Source of the DNA: Cheilinus undulatus
Lineage: Eukaryota; Chordata; Actinopteri; Labriformes; Labridae
Direction of reading: 5' to 3'
Assembly (NCBI RefSeq): GCF_018320785.1
Contig: NC_054881.1
Location: 32,023,947 to 32,087,946 of the forward strand
DNA: 64,000 bases
The notes under the pieces were generated by a model. It ran no database searches, was not told where the DNA came from, and saw nothing but the letters and a program-made list of their open reading frames with translations. A program made the position numbers and the translations under genes. Positions 35,301-45,702 of this stretch are shown here, piece by piece (position 1 is the stretch's first letter; the number at the start of each line of letters is the position of its first letter).

Positions 35301-38300
35301 GGTGAGTTTTCTTTCAAGACAATGAATTCCTGCTCTGTATTTTATTGAGTATGTGTAAAATGGACACAGAGACCCATCATGCTGTTGGATATGTTTTTGG
35401 GAGAAAACTGAAAATTCTCAAAGGTACTCTACAGAGAGGAAAAGATGGAAGAAGATAAGTACTACTGAAAACACATGCTGTGAAAAGAGACAGATCACTA
35501 CACTGGGTGTGGTAGCAATCTCTATGGAAACTAGAGGCAGTTGTACATCTCCTATAAAACCGGTGGCTGTAGTTGCCATGGCAATAGACTGATGGAGAAC
35601 CTGAGAGAAAAACACAGGCGCTTACTTGGCTATCTCTTCTGCTGGTCAAGTCCACGTCAAAGATGATCTGTCCATCATCCTGGGGACTGTGGGGCCGTGG
35701 AGGGCTGTGGGAACAGTCCAATGAAAAACAGAGTCAGTGTTATGAACTCATGGCTCCATATGAACCTGAAATATTCTCATGGTAATATTTCCAAAAGTTT
35801 TTTGTGTTCATTGGCTGGTAGTTGTTTGTACAACTGTGTGAAAGAGCACTACAAACATTTTCCATGATGAGATAAGCTGCAGCAAAATCACCCTGGGAAA
35901 CCTGAGTTAATAACCTTTAAAGCTGCCTATTGTAAATCTTAAGGGTGGTAGGGTTGGTCACTTCTCTGATATCTTAAATTTTCATGGTTATTTCTTCTAT
36001 TTCCTCATTTGATTTATGTGGATGAACTAAACACAAACAATCTTAAGTCTGAAAACAGAAAAAACAAATTTAGAACAAAAAGTAAGCACAGTTGTGTTTG
36101 GTTGATTAATTCTTTGTTGTAACAATGCTTCTTTGCAATGAATCAACTAAACAAGTCATATTGGCAATTTAACTATTTATTCATTTAACAAACAGGAGCT
36201 TTAGTAGCGTGTGGAAGAACCATACAAAGCCACAACAGCCTGACACCTCCTCCTCATGCTGGTCACCAGCCTGGTCACACACTGCTGTGGGGTGGCATCC
36301 CATTCTTCAACCAGCACTTGTCACAAGTCAGCCAGTGTGGTTGTGTTGGTCACTCTGGCATGAACAGCACACCCAAGCTAATCCCACAAGTGTTCAATGG
36401 GGTTGAGGTCAGGACTGCTGGCAGGCCATTTCATCCTCTCCACTCCCAAATTCTGGAGGTAGTCTCTGATAAACCCCGTTCTGTGGGGGCGAGCGTTGTC
36501 ATCTTGGAGGATAGAGTTTGGTCCCAGACTGTGGAGATGTGCGATTGCCACTGGTTGCAGAATCTCATCTTGATGTCTCTCTGCATTGAGATTGCCTCCA
36601 ATGATGACAAGTTTTGCTTTTGCCAGTGAGGAGATGCCGCCCAACACCATCACACTGCCTTCACCAAAACGTGTTTCTCTATCAGTGCATCTTCTCCACA
36701 TTTTGACCCTACAATCCAACTGCTGTAGGCAGAATCTGCACTCATTACTGAACATAACTTTCCCCCACATGTTCAGGTTCCAGTGCACGTGTTGCCAACA
36801 CCAACGCAAACTGGCCTGACAGTGAAGGGCAGTCATGGCAGGCCTCCTGGCAATCCCATGAGACCGGATATTGGCTATGTGCAGTCTGTTCAGGATTGTG
36901 TGGGCAGAGAGCCGTTGGCCATATTGTCCAGCAAACCTTGACTGTACATCTGTAGAATACAGCGTATGGTTCCTAAGTGCTGACAAAGGGAGAAAACAGT
37001 CTTCTTGGAGTGTCAAAACAAGAGCAACAGCAAAATAAGCTGTTTGGCACTGGCAGAGAAGATCTTTCATGGGAGCCACCCACATACTCAGCTCTGCTGC
37101 TCATCCCACAAATGCATGTTCCTTACAACTGTGGCACCATTTAAAAGGGAAATAAAGAGGTTTTCCAATGGTATAAAATGGACAACCAAGAGGCATTGTC
37201 ACAACAATGAAATCATCTACAAAACACAAATTCCCTTACTTTATGTGCTGAGTTTATATACAAATTAGACAGGACATTTTAATTTTTCTACATAATGACT
37301 GATCATTTACTTTTAAAAATTGAATAGCAGCTTCAGAAGACCCGAAATATGTCCATTAATATAAAAAAATAAACAATAATTCTTGGATAATTACAAAACA
37401 TTAATGATTTTGTTCCATCAAGCTTACCTGCAAAATATTTTAGTGTCAAAATTTAAAGTAAAAAAAAAAGAAAAAAAAAACAATGGGAATTAGGCTGAAT
37501 AATAAACAGCATTTTCATGACAATGCGGGATAAACTCCATAGCCAGAGGTGGAAAAAAGTACCAAACTATTGTACTAGAGTAAAAGTACAGTTACTATCA
37601 TTAAAATTTACTTGAGTAGAAGTAAAAGTACTGGTCTATAAAGCTACTCAAGTAAAAGTAAAAAGTAAGCCATTTAAATTTTACCCAAAGTAGAGAGTTG
37701 AGTAGATACTTTTGATACCTGAGGAGCTTTCACAGTGAAATATGGCTTGTCCTTAATGTGCAATAATAACAATAAAATATGGACCTCTAATCAGGTCATT
37801 TATTATTATATGGTGTGACCTTACTTAAAGTACAATGCAACAGCTGTTTTGGGAATAAATATGGAACTATTCTCCTGCTATGTGCATGTACTGATCGTCA
37901 TGTGTAGTGAAAGCCAAAGACTGGTTGTTTACATGTTGTTGGCAGGAAGCTTGGACCTTCTTGTTGTGACTTTTAGTGTTTATTTTTTTTACTCAGTACT
38001 TGATGCTTATTAAAGTGTAATTAAGTACAACACTTCTCTTAAAATATACTTAGTTAAAAGTAAAAGTAGTGATTTTAAAAACTACTCCAAAAGTACAAGT
38101 ACACAAAAAAGCTACTCATTAACAGTAATTTGAGTAAATGTATTAAGTTACTTTCCACCTCTGCTCATAGCAAAGGACACCTGAAAAAAAGGAACCTATT
38201 TATGTAAACTGGCCATGAACTACTGTTAATCAGGGTGCATTGTTTGATTGTCTGATTTATGATATGTACAGCGTGTGTTACAGTAACTACATGGTTTTGT

Positions 38301-41300
38301 CTTGTGTCTTTATTAATGTAATGCTATGGATCCAAGCATTTCTGTAAACATTTATTTATTTATTGATTTATTTTATTTGTTTATTTTGACACGGACAATG
38401 TACTGCTACTTAGCTGTACCAGAGTTAGCTATTACATCAGCTTAGGATCTATACTGCCTGTGCAGTGCACATTGTAAAGAAATAACAACTAAAAAGTTTG
38501 TATTTTACAGCTAAATTAAAACTATTTACTACTTATTCCCTACTGAATTATGTAAGTAGGGAGAACTGTCAAAATACACTTCCTGACACTAAGCCATTGG
38601 ACCCGCAATAACTCGGACTAACTGTGCCGTTACGTGTTCAGTACTAAATAAAGCTTCTCATCTTGACTCAGTGTATTCTACCCTAGACATTTATGGATGT
38701 TTGTAACATTTAAATATAAGTTGAAATGTTATCGTACAGAACTTATCCAGAGTGCTAAATCAATATACTTATAATGCTGCTGTTTTATGCATGTCTTTCC
38801 ATCATTCTTCAGCATTATCTCCATTGGTAAACTTTTTATACACTATTTGGGCTTTCATTGAGTGTTGCATAATTTAATCTGGTGTAAATAGGAGGCACTG
38901 ACTTGCTGTTCAACTTTATGTTACAAAACTTTGACTGGGAAAGCATGAGGTATTTATCCTTCTTTAACTGACAGTCCTCTCTTGTGAAATCTGGGCTGAA
39001 GTGAGTCTTACAGGGAGAAGTAAGAACACTTATTAACTCTGTGTAACAGGACACCCTGACTGTTCTACAAGTGTGTAGCCACTGTGTTAGTGTTTGCGTT
39101 CCTGCTATCAGAGTAGCTTGTTGACACAGTGTTTCTGGCCTGAATACTCCTAAACATCCTCAGCTGACACACTGACAGCTGACTGGTTCCCTGATAAGCG
39201 CTACTTTATCGTAGCCTCAAACATTACACACAAGCTCATGATGTGGCTGGTAGGCGAGGGGTCAGTACTTTTCTAACTTGCTTGATAAAATGAGAGGCAG
39301 AAAGACGTCATTTTTATTTTCAGAAGTCAGTTCAGGCCCTGAGCAGCGGTCGAGTCAGTGTCAACGCTGACTCAACGTGTTGAGATTGCTTTAATAGGAG
39401 AGAGGCCTCTCCTGATTTATGGACTGAGTTTGCTTCACTGCTGGAATATTTAAGTTAGGTGGTGGTTTGTAGAAGCAAAATAACCAATTCAAAAATTGCC
39501 TTAAAAATCCCTTTTTGTACGTTTTTAGCAGAAATCTAGGTGGCAAGGCTACAGTTAGATGACATTAAAGCTACTGACAGCTCAACATTTTAACTATTCT
39601 TCCATTTTTAAGTTATCTTTAATTGTTTAAATACAATAAATCATTGTGTTTTTAATTGGTAACACTTAGATATACAATCCTACACCCATATCTATGTAAG
39701 ATAATTAAAACCATGAATGCAAGGGTTTGCAAAAGAGACAAAACTGGTTAAAAACCACAAGAAGAAGTACACAAGACAAATAGGACTAATCATCTCAACA
39801 AAAAGTAATTCTAGTTTTGGCTCCTTAGAAATGTAAATTCTGTAGCAGGTGTCTGTAAATTGAGAGCAAGTGAGGAGAAGCAATAAAGAGGAACAAACCC
39901 CCCTACCAGGCCTCAATCTTCCACAAGTGTAAACATAGTCTCATGTGAACCCAAGAACTCATGACTTTGTTTGAACTTTTCAATCACTGAGGAAATTCCT
40001 GTGCCCTCACCTGTATGTAATGTTAAGCAGATTAGAAACATAGCAGCCTTTTCACCTAAACCTATTTAGAGTGTAAGAAAGATTAGTTTGCTAGGTTTGT
40101 TTTTTTGCAGTGTTGGATAAATATTACAAATATTCTGGTTTGAAATGCAGTAAAGCAACCCTATAGCTTCAGGGAGCCTCATGCGTGCATGCTTTTGAAC
40201 AGTTACATTATATTCAATAAGGATTTTTAATACTGTTAAAACAAGGTTTGTGTTTATTTCAAGCTGCACACAAAGAACTATGACTGCTGACAAATCTGTT
40301 TATGATTCTGTTGAGATGTGCCAGCAGTGGTTAATGTAGCCTCAAGCTGCAGGCCGAGCAGAGATGAACAGCTGACTTTCCAGATCTGCCATAAAACGAT
40401 CTATCATCTTACATGCAGCCTCCTCTAGAGCTGAAATGGGATTGTAAAGCTTTTTTCACACATGCAGTTGTACTTCTAGAGACCTTTATAAAAAACGTTC
40501 ATGTCCCCATTAAACACTACCTGTCACAGGAAGAGTTGCTGCGACTCGACTCATGCTGGGCGTCCAGCAAGATCTTCTCCATGTCTCCGTTGTGGATGGA
40601 AGATGAGGATGGGACGTGCTCCAGCCCCCCCACCATGGCCTCCTCTTCCTCCACCTGAGGGAGGGGCAGCAGGCCTTGGGCCGCGCCATCTGTGGAGGAA
40701 GAGTGGGCTGCTCCGGCTGCACCTCTGTTCATTTCTAACTCCACCCAGGACCCTATGTGAAGAAACATTTAAACATACTAATTACTCAACACCTCTATCA
40801 GAGATACAAATATTTAAGGTCTTGAGTTATTCTAATAATTCCACAGAAACGGAATAAACAGTTTCTTTCTTAAGGGCAACTTAATTAATCTGATGTTGAT
40901 TACTTGTCCCACAATCCCATAAGGGCCCGTTACAAAAAATGAAGTTTACATTACAGAGGATATTAGCAATATCAAAAGCAAGGGAACGATGTTGTACTGG
41001 TTATTATCCCTGCTCTGATTCAGTCTCACCACATAAGGCACACCAAAAAACTGTTACAGAGTAGTATGCATTTTATTTGTGAAAATAAAATATCTATTCT
41101 ATCATGAAACGTGTGACCTTTGATTATGTTGTGTGATTCTGGGGTATGAGACTGATTGATAAATTAACACAGCTATAAATGTCCGTTAAAAGCATTCAGT
41201 CAGAACTCCTGGTTCAGGCTGAGTTACAAACACTGTGAAAAGTCCCAGTGATGTCCTCCTAAATCATCACTCATTGAATGCCTTTTGTCCACTCAACTTT

Positions 41301-44300
41301 ATTGCCCGACTTGGTCTTTTAAAATACAAGGCCTTATCTGAAACAGCTGGACTGCATGAATATGTTGTTACAACATAATATAAGATTCAATCAACAATTA
41401 GCACATCCGGATTCAAGTTTCAGGATCTTCTGATAACACAGAGCCTGTTTGGAGGCAAGCCAGTAAAGCAATGAGTCAATAGCCCAATAGATCCAGTGCA
41501 GGATCTTATAAGAAACAGGAGAAGGCTAAAGGGGAATAAAACCCATGGCAAGAAAAGATGAAGGTTAGTTTACATGTTGTCACAAGATGCCACTACTTAG
41601 GAAAAATAAAAAGAACAAATCTATCACTATCGCTCTTTGCTTCTGGAGAAGGTGACAAAGCACTGTCAGTCATGCTTTGTTATAACCAAATTATGGTTAA
41701 GTTGTGTTTATAATGGCCACACAATACTGGATTTTTGCTAATATTCAGAATGCTGATATTTAAAAATTAATTTTTGCTGATTTCAATAGTGATTCTAACA
41801 TGTAAATGTATTTCAGACTGCAGACTTCAGTCCTTGAAACCCACATTAAAGTTGGTCCTGCCTAAAACTCCAACAAACCTTTTTAATGGTATTTTAAATG
41901 GACTTTAGCTTGTATAGCGCTTTTCTAGTTGTTTGACCACTCAAAGGGCTTTTACGCTGCAGGTTAGGGCTAGACAATTGATTGAAATTCAGATTAAATC
42001 ACAATATGGCCTGCTGCAATTTTCAAATTGCAGAAGGTGAAACATTTCTTTACCTTGAAATGTGTAGAAGTATCAGATAAGACTTTTTGCAGCCGAGATG
42101 TAATGCTCTACACATCATTTAAACATTGAAGTGTCAATTTTAGTAATAGTTTACAAAAATCCTTCTTTCCTTATTTCTGTGTATTATTATTATTTTTTTT
42201 TTTTTATCAAAATGGCGGCACAGGGTTAGCGCTGTTGCCTCACAGCAAGAAGGTTAGGGCCTCTGTGTGCAGAGTTTGCATGTTCCCTCCGTGCACGTGT
42301 TGGTTCTCTGGCTTTCTCCCACCACCAAACACATGCTCATTAGGTTAATTGGTGATTCTAAAAATTGGCCGTAGGTGTGAATGTGAACATGCCTGGTTGT
42401 CTGTCTCTTCCCTGCGATTGACTGGCTACCAGTCCAGGGTGTACCCTGCCTCTCGCCAAATGACAGCTGGGATAGGTTCCAGCTCCAGCCCCCCCACAAC
42501 CCATAAGTGGTATAGAAAATGGATGGATGGATGCAATTAGATTATTTTCCCAAATTGTTCAACCCCACTTCAGGTCACACCTACCTATTCACTACACATT
42601 CACACACTAATAGCATAGGTTTCTTTCCATACCCAAGGCCTGTGTTTGGCTAATACAGAACTTTTTAGAGGCCGTGGCACTACAAAATGCAGAAAAAACA
42701 CACTTAAAGGCAGAGAACATAGGAGATGAGAATATTTCAAAATGATTTCCTAATCCTAAACTGGTAGGAAGAATAAGACAGACATGCAGAACATGTACGT
42801 GAAAGAAGTTCACCAGTGGAGTACCATTAACCGTGTGTGATGAAAGGGCAGTAAATGCCTGCCCATGTGTGCTGTGGTTGCTGGTGGACCTTGACTGTGA
42901 TATATGATGCGGTCTCTGATGTACGTGAGCTCAGGCATGGACTGCCAACCGAGGAGGCACTGGGTGTCAGAGCCAAGTTCAAAAATAAAGATGCAGGGGA
43001 ACCTGCTAGGGCAATAATTTGGAGCTAAAAAAAAAAAAAAAAAAAAGGTGGTAAAACTCTTGTCATGCAGCGTCATGAAACACTTTCTATGCTCATCAAA
43101 CTAAATAGGAGTGAAGCGTACCAAAGAGGTCATTTGACCCTGTAACAGTATGTAAACAAAATGTTCACGTTGGCTTACAGAGGACTGAATTTCACCGGCA
43201 TCTGGCCAGTAATACCCCCAACCCAAACCGTGGCCCCTCCCCCCTCCTAAACAGGCCTCGACTCAGCACTCGCACTCATCCTGCAGATTACACGGCAGAC
43301 TGCAGGCCAAGCCGCTGTTGACAACCCATTGTCTTCACTCCATGGACTAAAACCAGCATGGCTCTGACACTCCCGAATGTTCTAGGCACAGAGCAGTTAT
43401 CAGCTGTTGGGTGGGTTTAGAGGACTCAGACACGATGTGACCTTTTTGATCCACTGATACTGAGGTTCAGACAGGAGTGAGGAGCACTGGAAATGCTTCT
43501 TGCCTGAAGATCTCAGGTATTAGGGAAAAAAATGTTTATGACAGTTGTGTGGCAGCTTCGGGAAATGCCAAAAATAACATAGTCTCAGATAACAGACCAC
43601 ACTGCTGGCTTATTCATCTGATATCTTCAAGGTCTTACTGTCCCCGATGCTGTGTCTCAGCATATGTTGTGAAGTCTTAAATGTCCTGGTGCACAAACAA
43701 AAAATACTGAGAATATTTCATACTTCAAAAAATAACTTATTCTGGCTCTGTCGGATGAAATTTTGACCACTAAGTTAAACAGACAAGAGCAGATGTGTTT
43801 AAAAATGGTGCTGAGTTAATGTTGTGGTAGCAAGGGATTATGGGGCCCCAGACAAAATAAAATGTCTGATCCTTCTGAAGTGTTTTCAGGCCTTCGCAAG
43901 TTTCTATTCCCATATTAAATGCATGTAGGAAACTCATCATTAAGATGAGGTATATAAGCAAAAAAGATGGACTATTAAATTACAAATGATACTGAAATAT
44001 AACCTAAAAGTGGATTTTTTTCAGATACAGGTGGCAACTGATCTCATTATAGGAAGTAAGACATAGACTGATATCCTTACTAGGCAGACAATATATTGAG
44101 GTTTTAAGATGTAACAATACTATTAAAATTGGGACAAATGGTAGGACAATATTGTTTATCTCTATAATTTCAGTTAAAAAAAATAGAAAGATACGAGGCC
44201 TATACTCAATAAAAAGATTTGTTTCCAGTAAGAACCAACTAGATAATCTATTCTGAATGTTTAGTCTAAATAAGACAGACATCTATTTATGTTATAACAT

Positions 44301-45702
44301 TTCAGGTGCAGCTTTTTCCTCAAAAAAAAAAAAGTTTATTTTTGCTGCCATTTTTCATCTACATGTTGACTTTGTAGAGTTGACTGTTTATAAAAGTGCC
44401 TGTGTCACATTTGCCATGAGGACCTGACTTAAAACTGACTTGATTTATGTTTCTTTACAGAAAAAATATCATGGTATGTTTCCTGTATCAAAAAAAAGAA
44501 ACATCAAGATATGATTTTTGGTAAATATCCCCAAGCTCCTAGCCTTACAATGCAAAAAAAAAAAAAAAAAAAAAAAAAAAAGAATTGTAAACTTTACTTC
44601 AGTCTTCCAGTCAGTGGAAGAAACTTGCTTACTCAGTGAACAAATTCTTAAAGCTCATCATCCACCAATGGCTCTCTGTTACTGGTTAAAGATTTGATGC
44701 CTCCCATTAAATAAACAAGTGGCTGGAAAGTTTTATTCCTGTCTGGTGTGTGAGTCTGCATCTATCAGCCTGCCTGTACACTGCTATGAGCTGTAACACT
44801 TTCCCTTCTTTCCTCACGTCCAAAACGTCTGTCCCCTTATCACTGATGCCATAAATAGCATACCAGGTCACGGCCCCCATAGTGTGGTAACCATGGCGGC
44901 TCTATGAGAAGGACCCTTCGTCAGTGAAGCAGTGTAATAAACATGCCTTTGTTTACGTCCCCAATGGCTTACGCAAGACGGGGTCTTTTAAGAGCCAATC
45001 CCATTTGTTTTAACAACAGAAAATGAACAGAACACATTTTCCATACAACTTATTAAAATCTGTTAACATAGTTTTTAAGTATGTCATTGGCTAAACGTTA
45101 GTCCAATTGATAATCTATTTAGAAATGACCACTTTAAATGAGAGAATTCTTCAAATGGGCGGACTAAATTCTTCTTTAAGCCGGAATACGATATATACAA
45201 AAATAAAAAAAATATCTATATACATATGAAGAACTAACAGTAAAGAAGAATTTGATGATGAGTGCAAACTGTCCATATTTCTCTGCTACCATTTTTGCTA
45301 ATTCTGCCTTCTTCCATCTCGCCTTGTTGACAATTGCTTAAACCCACCCCTACCCCTGCTCCTGCTTCGCTCATTGGCTTACTCGCCTGTCAGTCAGGCA
45401 TGCTGATTCCCCATTGGTGCCACTACTGTCAATAAACACACGGAACATAGCGTACTTACGTCTACCCCTTGACTGTAGCTTCAAGGCGAAAATTTTGGAA
45501 AAATATGAAAAACCTATTAAAAATAATCAACTCCCACATATAAAACAATACAATTTAAACAGTCATGCATTCCAGCACGTCTCCTAAAGACAAAACATGA
45601 TAACGGGCACCTCTAGTTAGGAATTTGGGTAACATTTAGCTTACCGTTTAGCCCAGAGTCTCCGTTGTTGTCTGTTGAAGTAGTGTTAGCAGCGTCGGAC
45701 AT
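29349..45702 (-). CDS. bnip3l: bnip3l (NIX), complete gene, six coding exons
   Basis: Mitophagy receptor of the outer mitochondrial membrane that recruits LC3/GABARAP proteins to mitochondria. The coding exons are 45645-45702, 40521-40752, 35626-35704, 35130-35233, 32358-32507 and 29349-29397, all with GT/AG junctions and matching phases. They give 223 residues, against about 219 in human. Visible parts: the LIR motif WVEL at residues 22-25; a Gly/Ala/Ser- and Glu-rich linker (about 29-60); the invariant block [19 protein letters not shown] (61-79); the segment [16 protein letters not shown] ending at 158; and a C-terminal transmembrane helix (about 193-212) with the S-H-A-G-G face of the BNIP3 family, followed by a short tail ending ASSF. 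The start ATG lies in a strong context (ACCATGT) and begins MSDAAN. The gene lies in tandem between ppp2r2a and dpysl2, as in mammals. The teleost paralogue (a or b) cannot be decided here. Confidence 0.97.
29398..30902 (-). other. bnip3l intron 5, proximal part
   Basis: Intronic and noncoding. Open frames at 30259-30883 have no family resemblance. Confidence 0.6.
30903..31398. mobile_element. 496-bp palindromic MITE in bnip3l intron 5, perfect 9-bp target duplication
   Basis: Long inverted repeats of roughly 100 bases: the left arm (about 30910-31008) has GTATGCATAAGAC and GGCTTTATAAACGTTTATGA, and the right arm (about 31292-31395) has their reverse complements. The outer ends carry AGTAACA-type words. 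ACAATACTA flanks both sides exactly (30894-30902 and 31399-31407). No coding capacity. Confidence 0.88.
31408..32357 (-). other. bnip3l intron 5, distal part
   Basis: Nothing beyond intronic sequence is supported here. Open frames at 31711-32016 (minus) and 32026-32247 (plus) are not recognisable. Confidence 0.5.
32358..32507 (-). CDS. bnip3l: bnip3l coding exon 5 (start of transmembrane helix)
   Basis: Reads [20 protein letters not shown], then [18 protein letters not shown] and [11 protein letters not shown], with a TGCAG acceptor and a GG|GTAAGA donor. It carries the basic [11 protein letters not shown] stretch and most of the membrane anchor, including the polar Ser200 and His201 typical of BNIP3-type helix dimers. 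Confidence 0.97.
32508..33128 (-). other. bnip3l intron 4, proximal part
   Basis: Intronic and AT-rich. No feature seen. Confidence 0.5.
33129..33430 (+). mobile_element. 5' part of a Tc1-like element with its N-terminal transposase domain
   Basis: It begins TACACTCACCAATCACTTCA with TTAGGCACACC, the left inverted repeat of the family at 17022. From 33266 it reads [40 protein letters not shown], the helix-turn-helix domain of a Tc1-type transposase, before the frame loses resemblance. The catalytic part and right end are missing. Confidence 0.8.
33780..34690. mobile_element. composite repeat with three about 185-bp internal tandem units
   Basis: Units near 34000-34176, 34177-34362 and 34363-34545 each carry CTCATGCCGA (the last two), a GTG(T)GGCTCTTGTTTTAATAAA-like block, TCTGATAA and TCCGAGCTAA or its variants; 34177 to 34363 gives a period of 186. 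The right end (34607-34684) is a third copy of the MITE at 8997-9195: GAGCTTTTCAAGATGGATTT then CTGCTTTGCAAGGTTAG. The left boundary is not certain. Confidence 0.7.
34691..35129 (-). other. bnip3l intron 4, distal part
   Basis: Intronic. No feature seen apart from the splice sites of the neighbouring exons. Confidence 0.5.
35130..35233 (-). CDS. bnip3l: bnip3l coding exon 4
   Basis: Reads [34 protein letters not shown] and two bases of the next lysine codon, with a TTTAG acceptor and a GTAAGT donor. The intron separating it from exon 3 is only about 390 bases. The [17 protein letters not shown] run is a family hallmark. Confidence 0.96.
35626..35704 (-). CDS. bnip3l: bnip3l coding exon 3
   Basis: Reads [20 protein letters not shown] followed by SRRDSQ, between a CCCACAG acceptor and an AA|GTAAGC donor. 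It corresponds to the human SPQEDGQIMFDVEM segment. It ends in phase 0, joining exon 4 as DSQ-SEED. Confidence 0.96.
36060..37262 (-). mobile_element. nearly full-length Tc1-like transposon in bnip3l intron 2
   Basis: Imperfect inverted repeats of about 70 bases bound the element: the left arm at about 36063-36135 and the right arm at about 37185-37260. Shared words are GCATTGTTACAACAA (left, reversed) and GCATTGTCACAACAA (right), with further matches outwards. It carries one long minus-strand transposase frame (next entry). It has no expected role in bnip3l; the transposase runs in the same direction as the gene. Confidence 0.85.
36197..37085 (-). pseudogene. Tc1-like transposase, catalytic Asp changed to Asn
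   Basis: The frame from 37085 to 36378 is open for 235 residues: an N-terminal HTH region ([31 protein letters not shown]), then [34 protein letters not shown] and [13 protein letters not shown] stop follows; the expected C-terminal tail [20 protein letters not shown] is still readable at about 36197-36260 beyond the break. Tc1-type transposases normally read FSDES at the first catalytic position; this copy has FSNEC, so the Asp is lost. The other two acidic residues (DDN block; E of NPIEHLW) are kept. Dead by sequence. Confidence 0.88.
37263..37543 (-). other. bnip3l intron 2, AT-rich spacer
   Basis: Noncoding, with an A-rich run (37462-37480). No feature seen. Confidence 0.5.
37544..38163. 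mobile_element. 620-bp hAT-like nonautonomous element
   Basis: The ends are CAGAGGTGGAAAAAAGTAC and GTTACTTTCCACCTCTG, inverted repeats. Flanking words TCCATAGC (37536-37543) and CTCATAGC (38164-38171) match at 6 of 8 positions, as a decayed 8-base target duplication. The interior is the familiar fish TACTTGAGTA/AAGTAAAAGTAC-rich sequence. Another fragment of the family is at 24000-24165. Confidence 0.85.
38164..40520 (-). other. bnip3l intron 2, remainder
   Basis: Intronic. A TTTATT-rich stretch at 38346-38385 leads into a repeat-like fragment. No gene recognised, and open frames at 38836-40293 show no family resemblance. Confidence 0.5.
40521..40752 (-). CDS. bnip3l: bnip3l coding exon 2 (LIR motif and conserved SSSSIHNGD block)
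   Basis: The acceptor is ACATAG and the donor AG|GTAGTG. It completes the glycine codon, then reads SWVELEMN (the LIR), an alanine/glycine-rich stretch, [33 protein letters not shown] and SNSSCD. The serine codon at the 3' end is split AG|C with exon 3. The linker between the LIR and GGLEH is longer than in human NIX. Confidence 0.96.
40753..41956 (-). other. bnip3l intron 1, 3' part
   Basis: Intronic. 41903-41956 (TTGTATAGCGCTTTTCTAG and GACCACTCAAAGGGCTTTTA) is the left half of a common fish repeat whose right half resumes at 42576 after a nested insertion. Confidence 0.6.
41965..42567. mobile_element. hAT-like MITE inserted into another repeat and itself carrying a SINE-like insertion
   Basis: The ends TAGGGCTAGACAATT and AATTGTTCAACCCCA form inverted repeats. 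The flanks CTGCAGGT (41957-41964) and CTTCAGGT (42568-42575) match at 7 of 8 positions. Removing the element joins GCTTTTACGCTGCAGGT to CACACCTACC, restoring the host repeat. A SINE-like repeat fills 42213-42533. Confidence 0.88.
42213..42533 (+). mobile_element. SINE-like fish repeat ending in (ATGG)n
   Basis: Contains TGGCGGCACAGGGTTAGCGC, TGTTGCCTCACAGCAAGAAGG-type wording, AGTTTGCATGTTC, GTTAATTGGTGATTCTAAA, GCGATTGACTGGCTACCAGT and GGGTGTACCCTGCC, and ends GGTATAGAAAATGGATGG(ATGG). I recognise it as a very common teleost interspersed repeat; its exact class is not asserted. The A/T-rich tract just before (42194-42206) is T-rich. Confidence 0.75.
42576..45644 (-). other. bnip3l intron 1, 5' part
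   Basis: Intronic. Contains A20 (43027-43046) and A28 (44554-44581) homopolymers. Open frames at 42607-44282 are not recognisable. No alternative first exon was identified. Confidence 0.5.
44554..44581. repeat. A28 homopolymer
   Basis: Twenty-eight consecutive A on the plus strand in bnip3l intron 1; no clear retroelement body lies immediately upstream. Confidence 0.95.
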
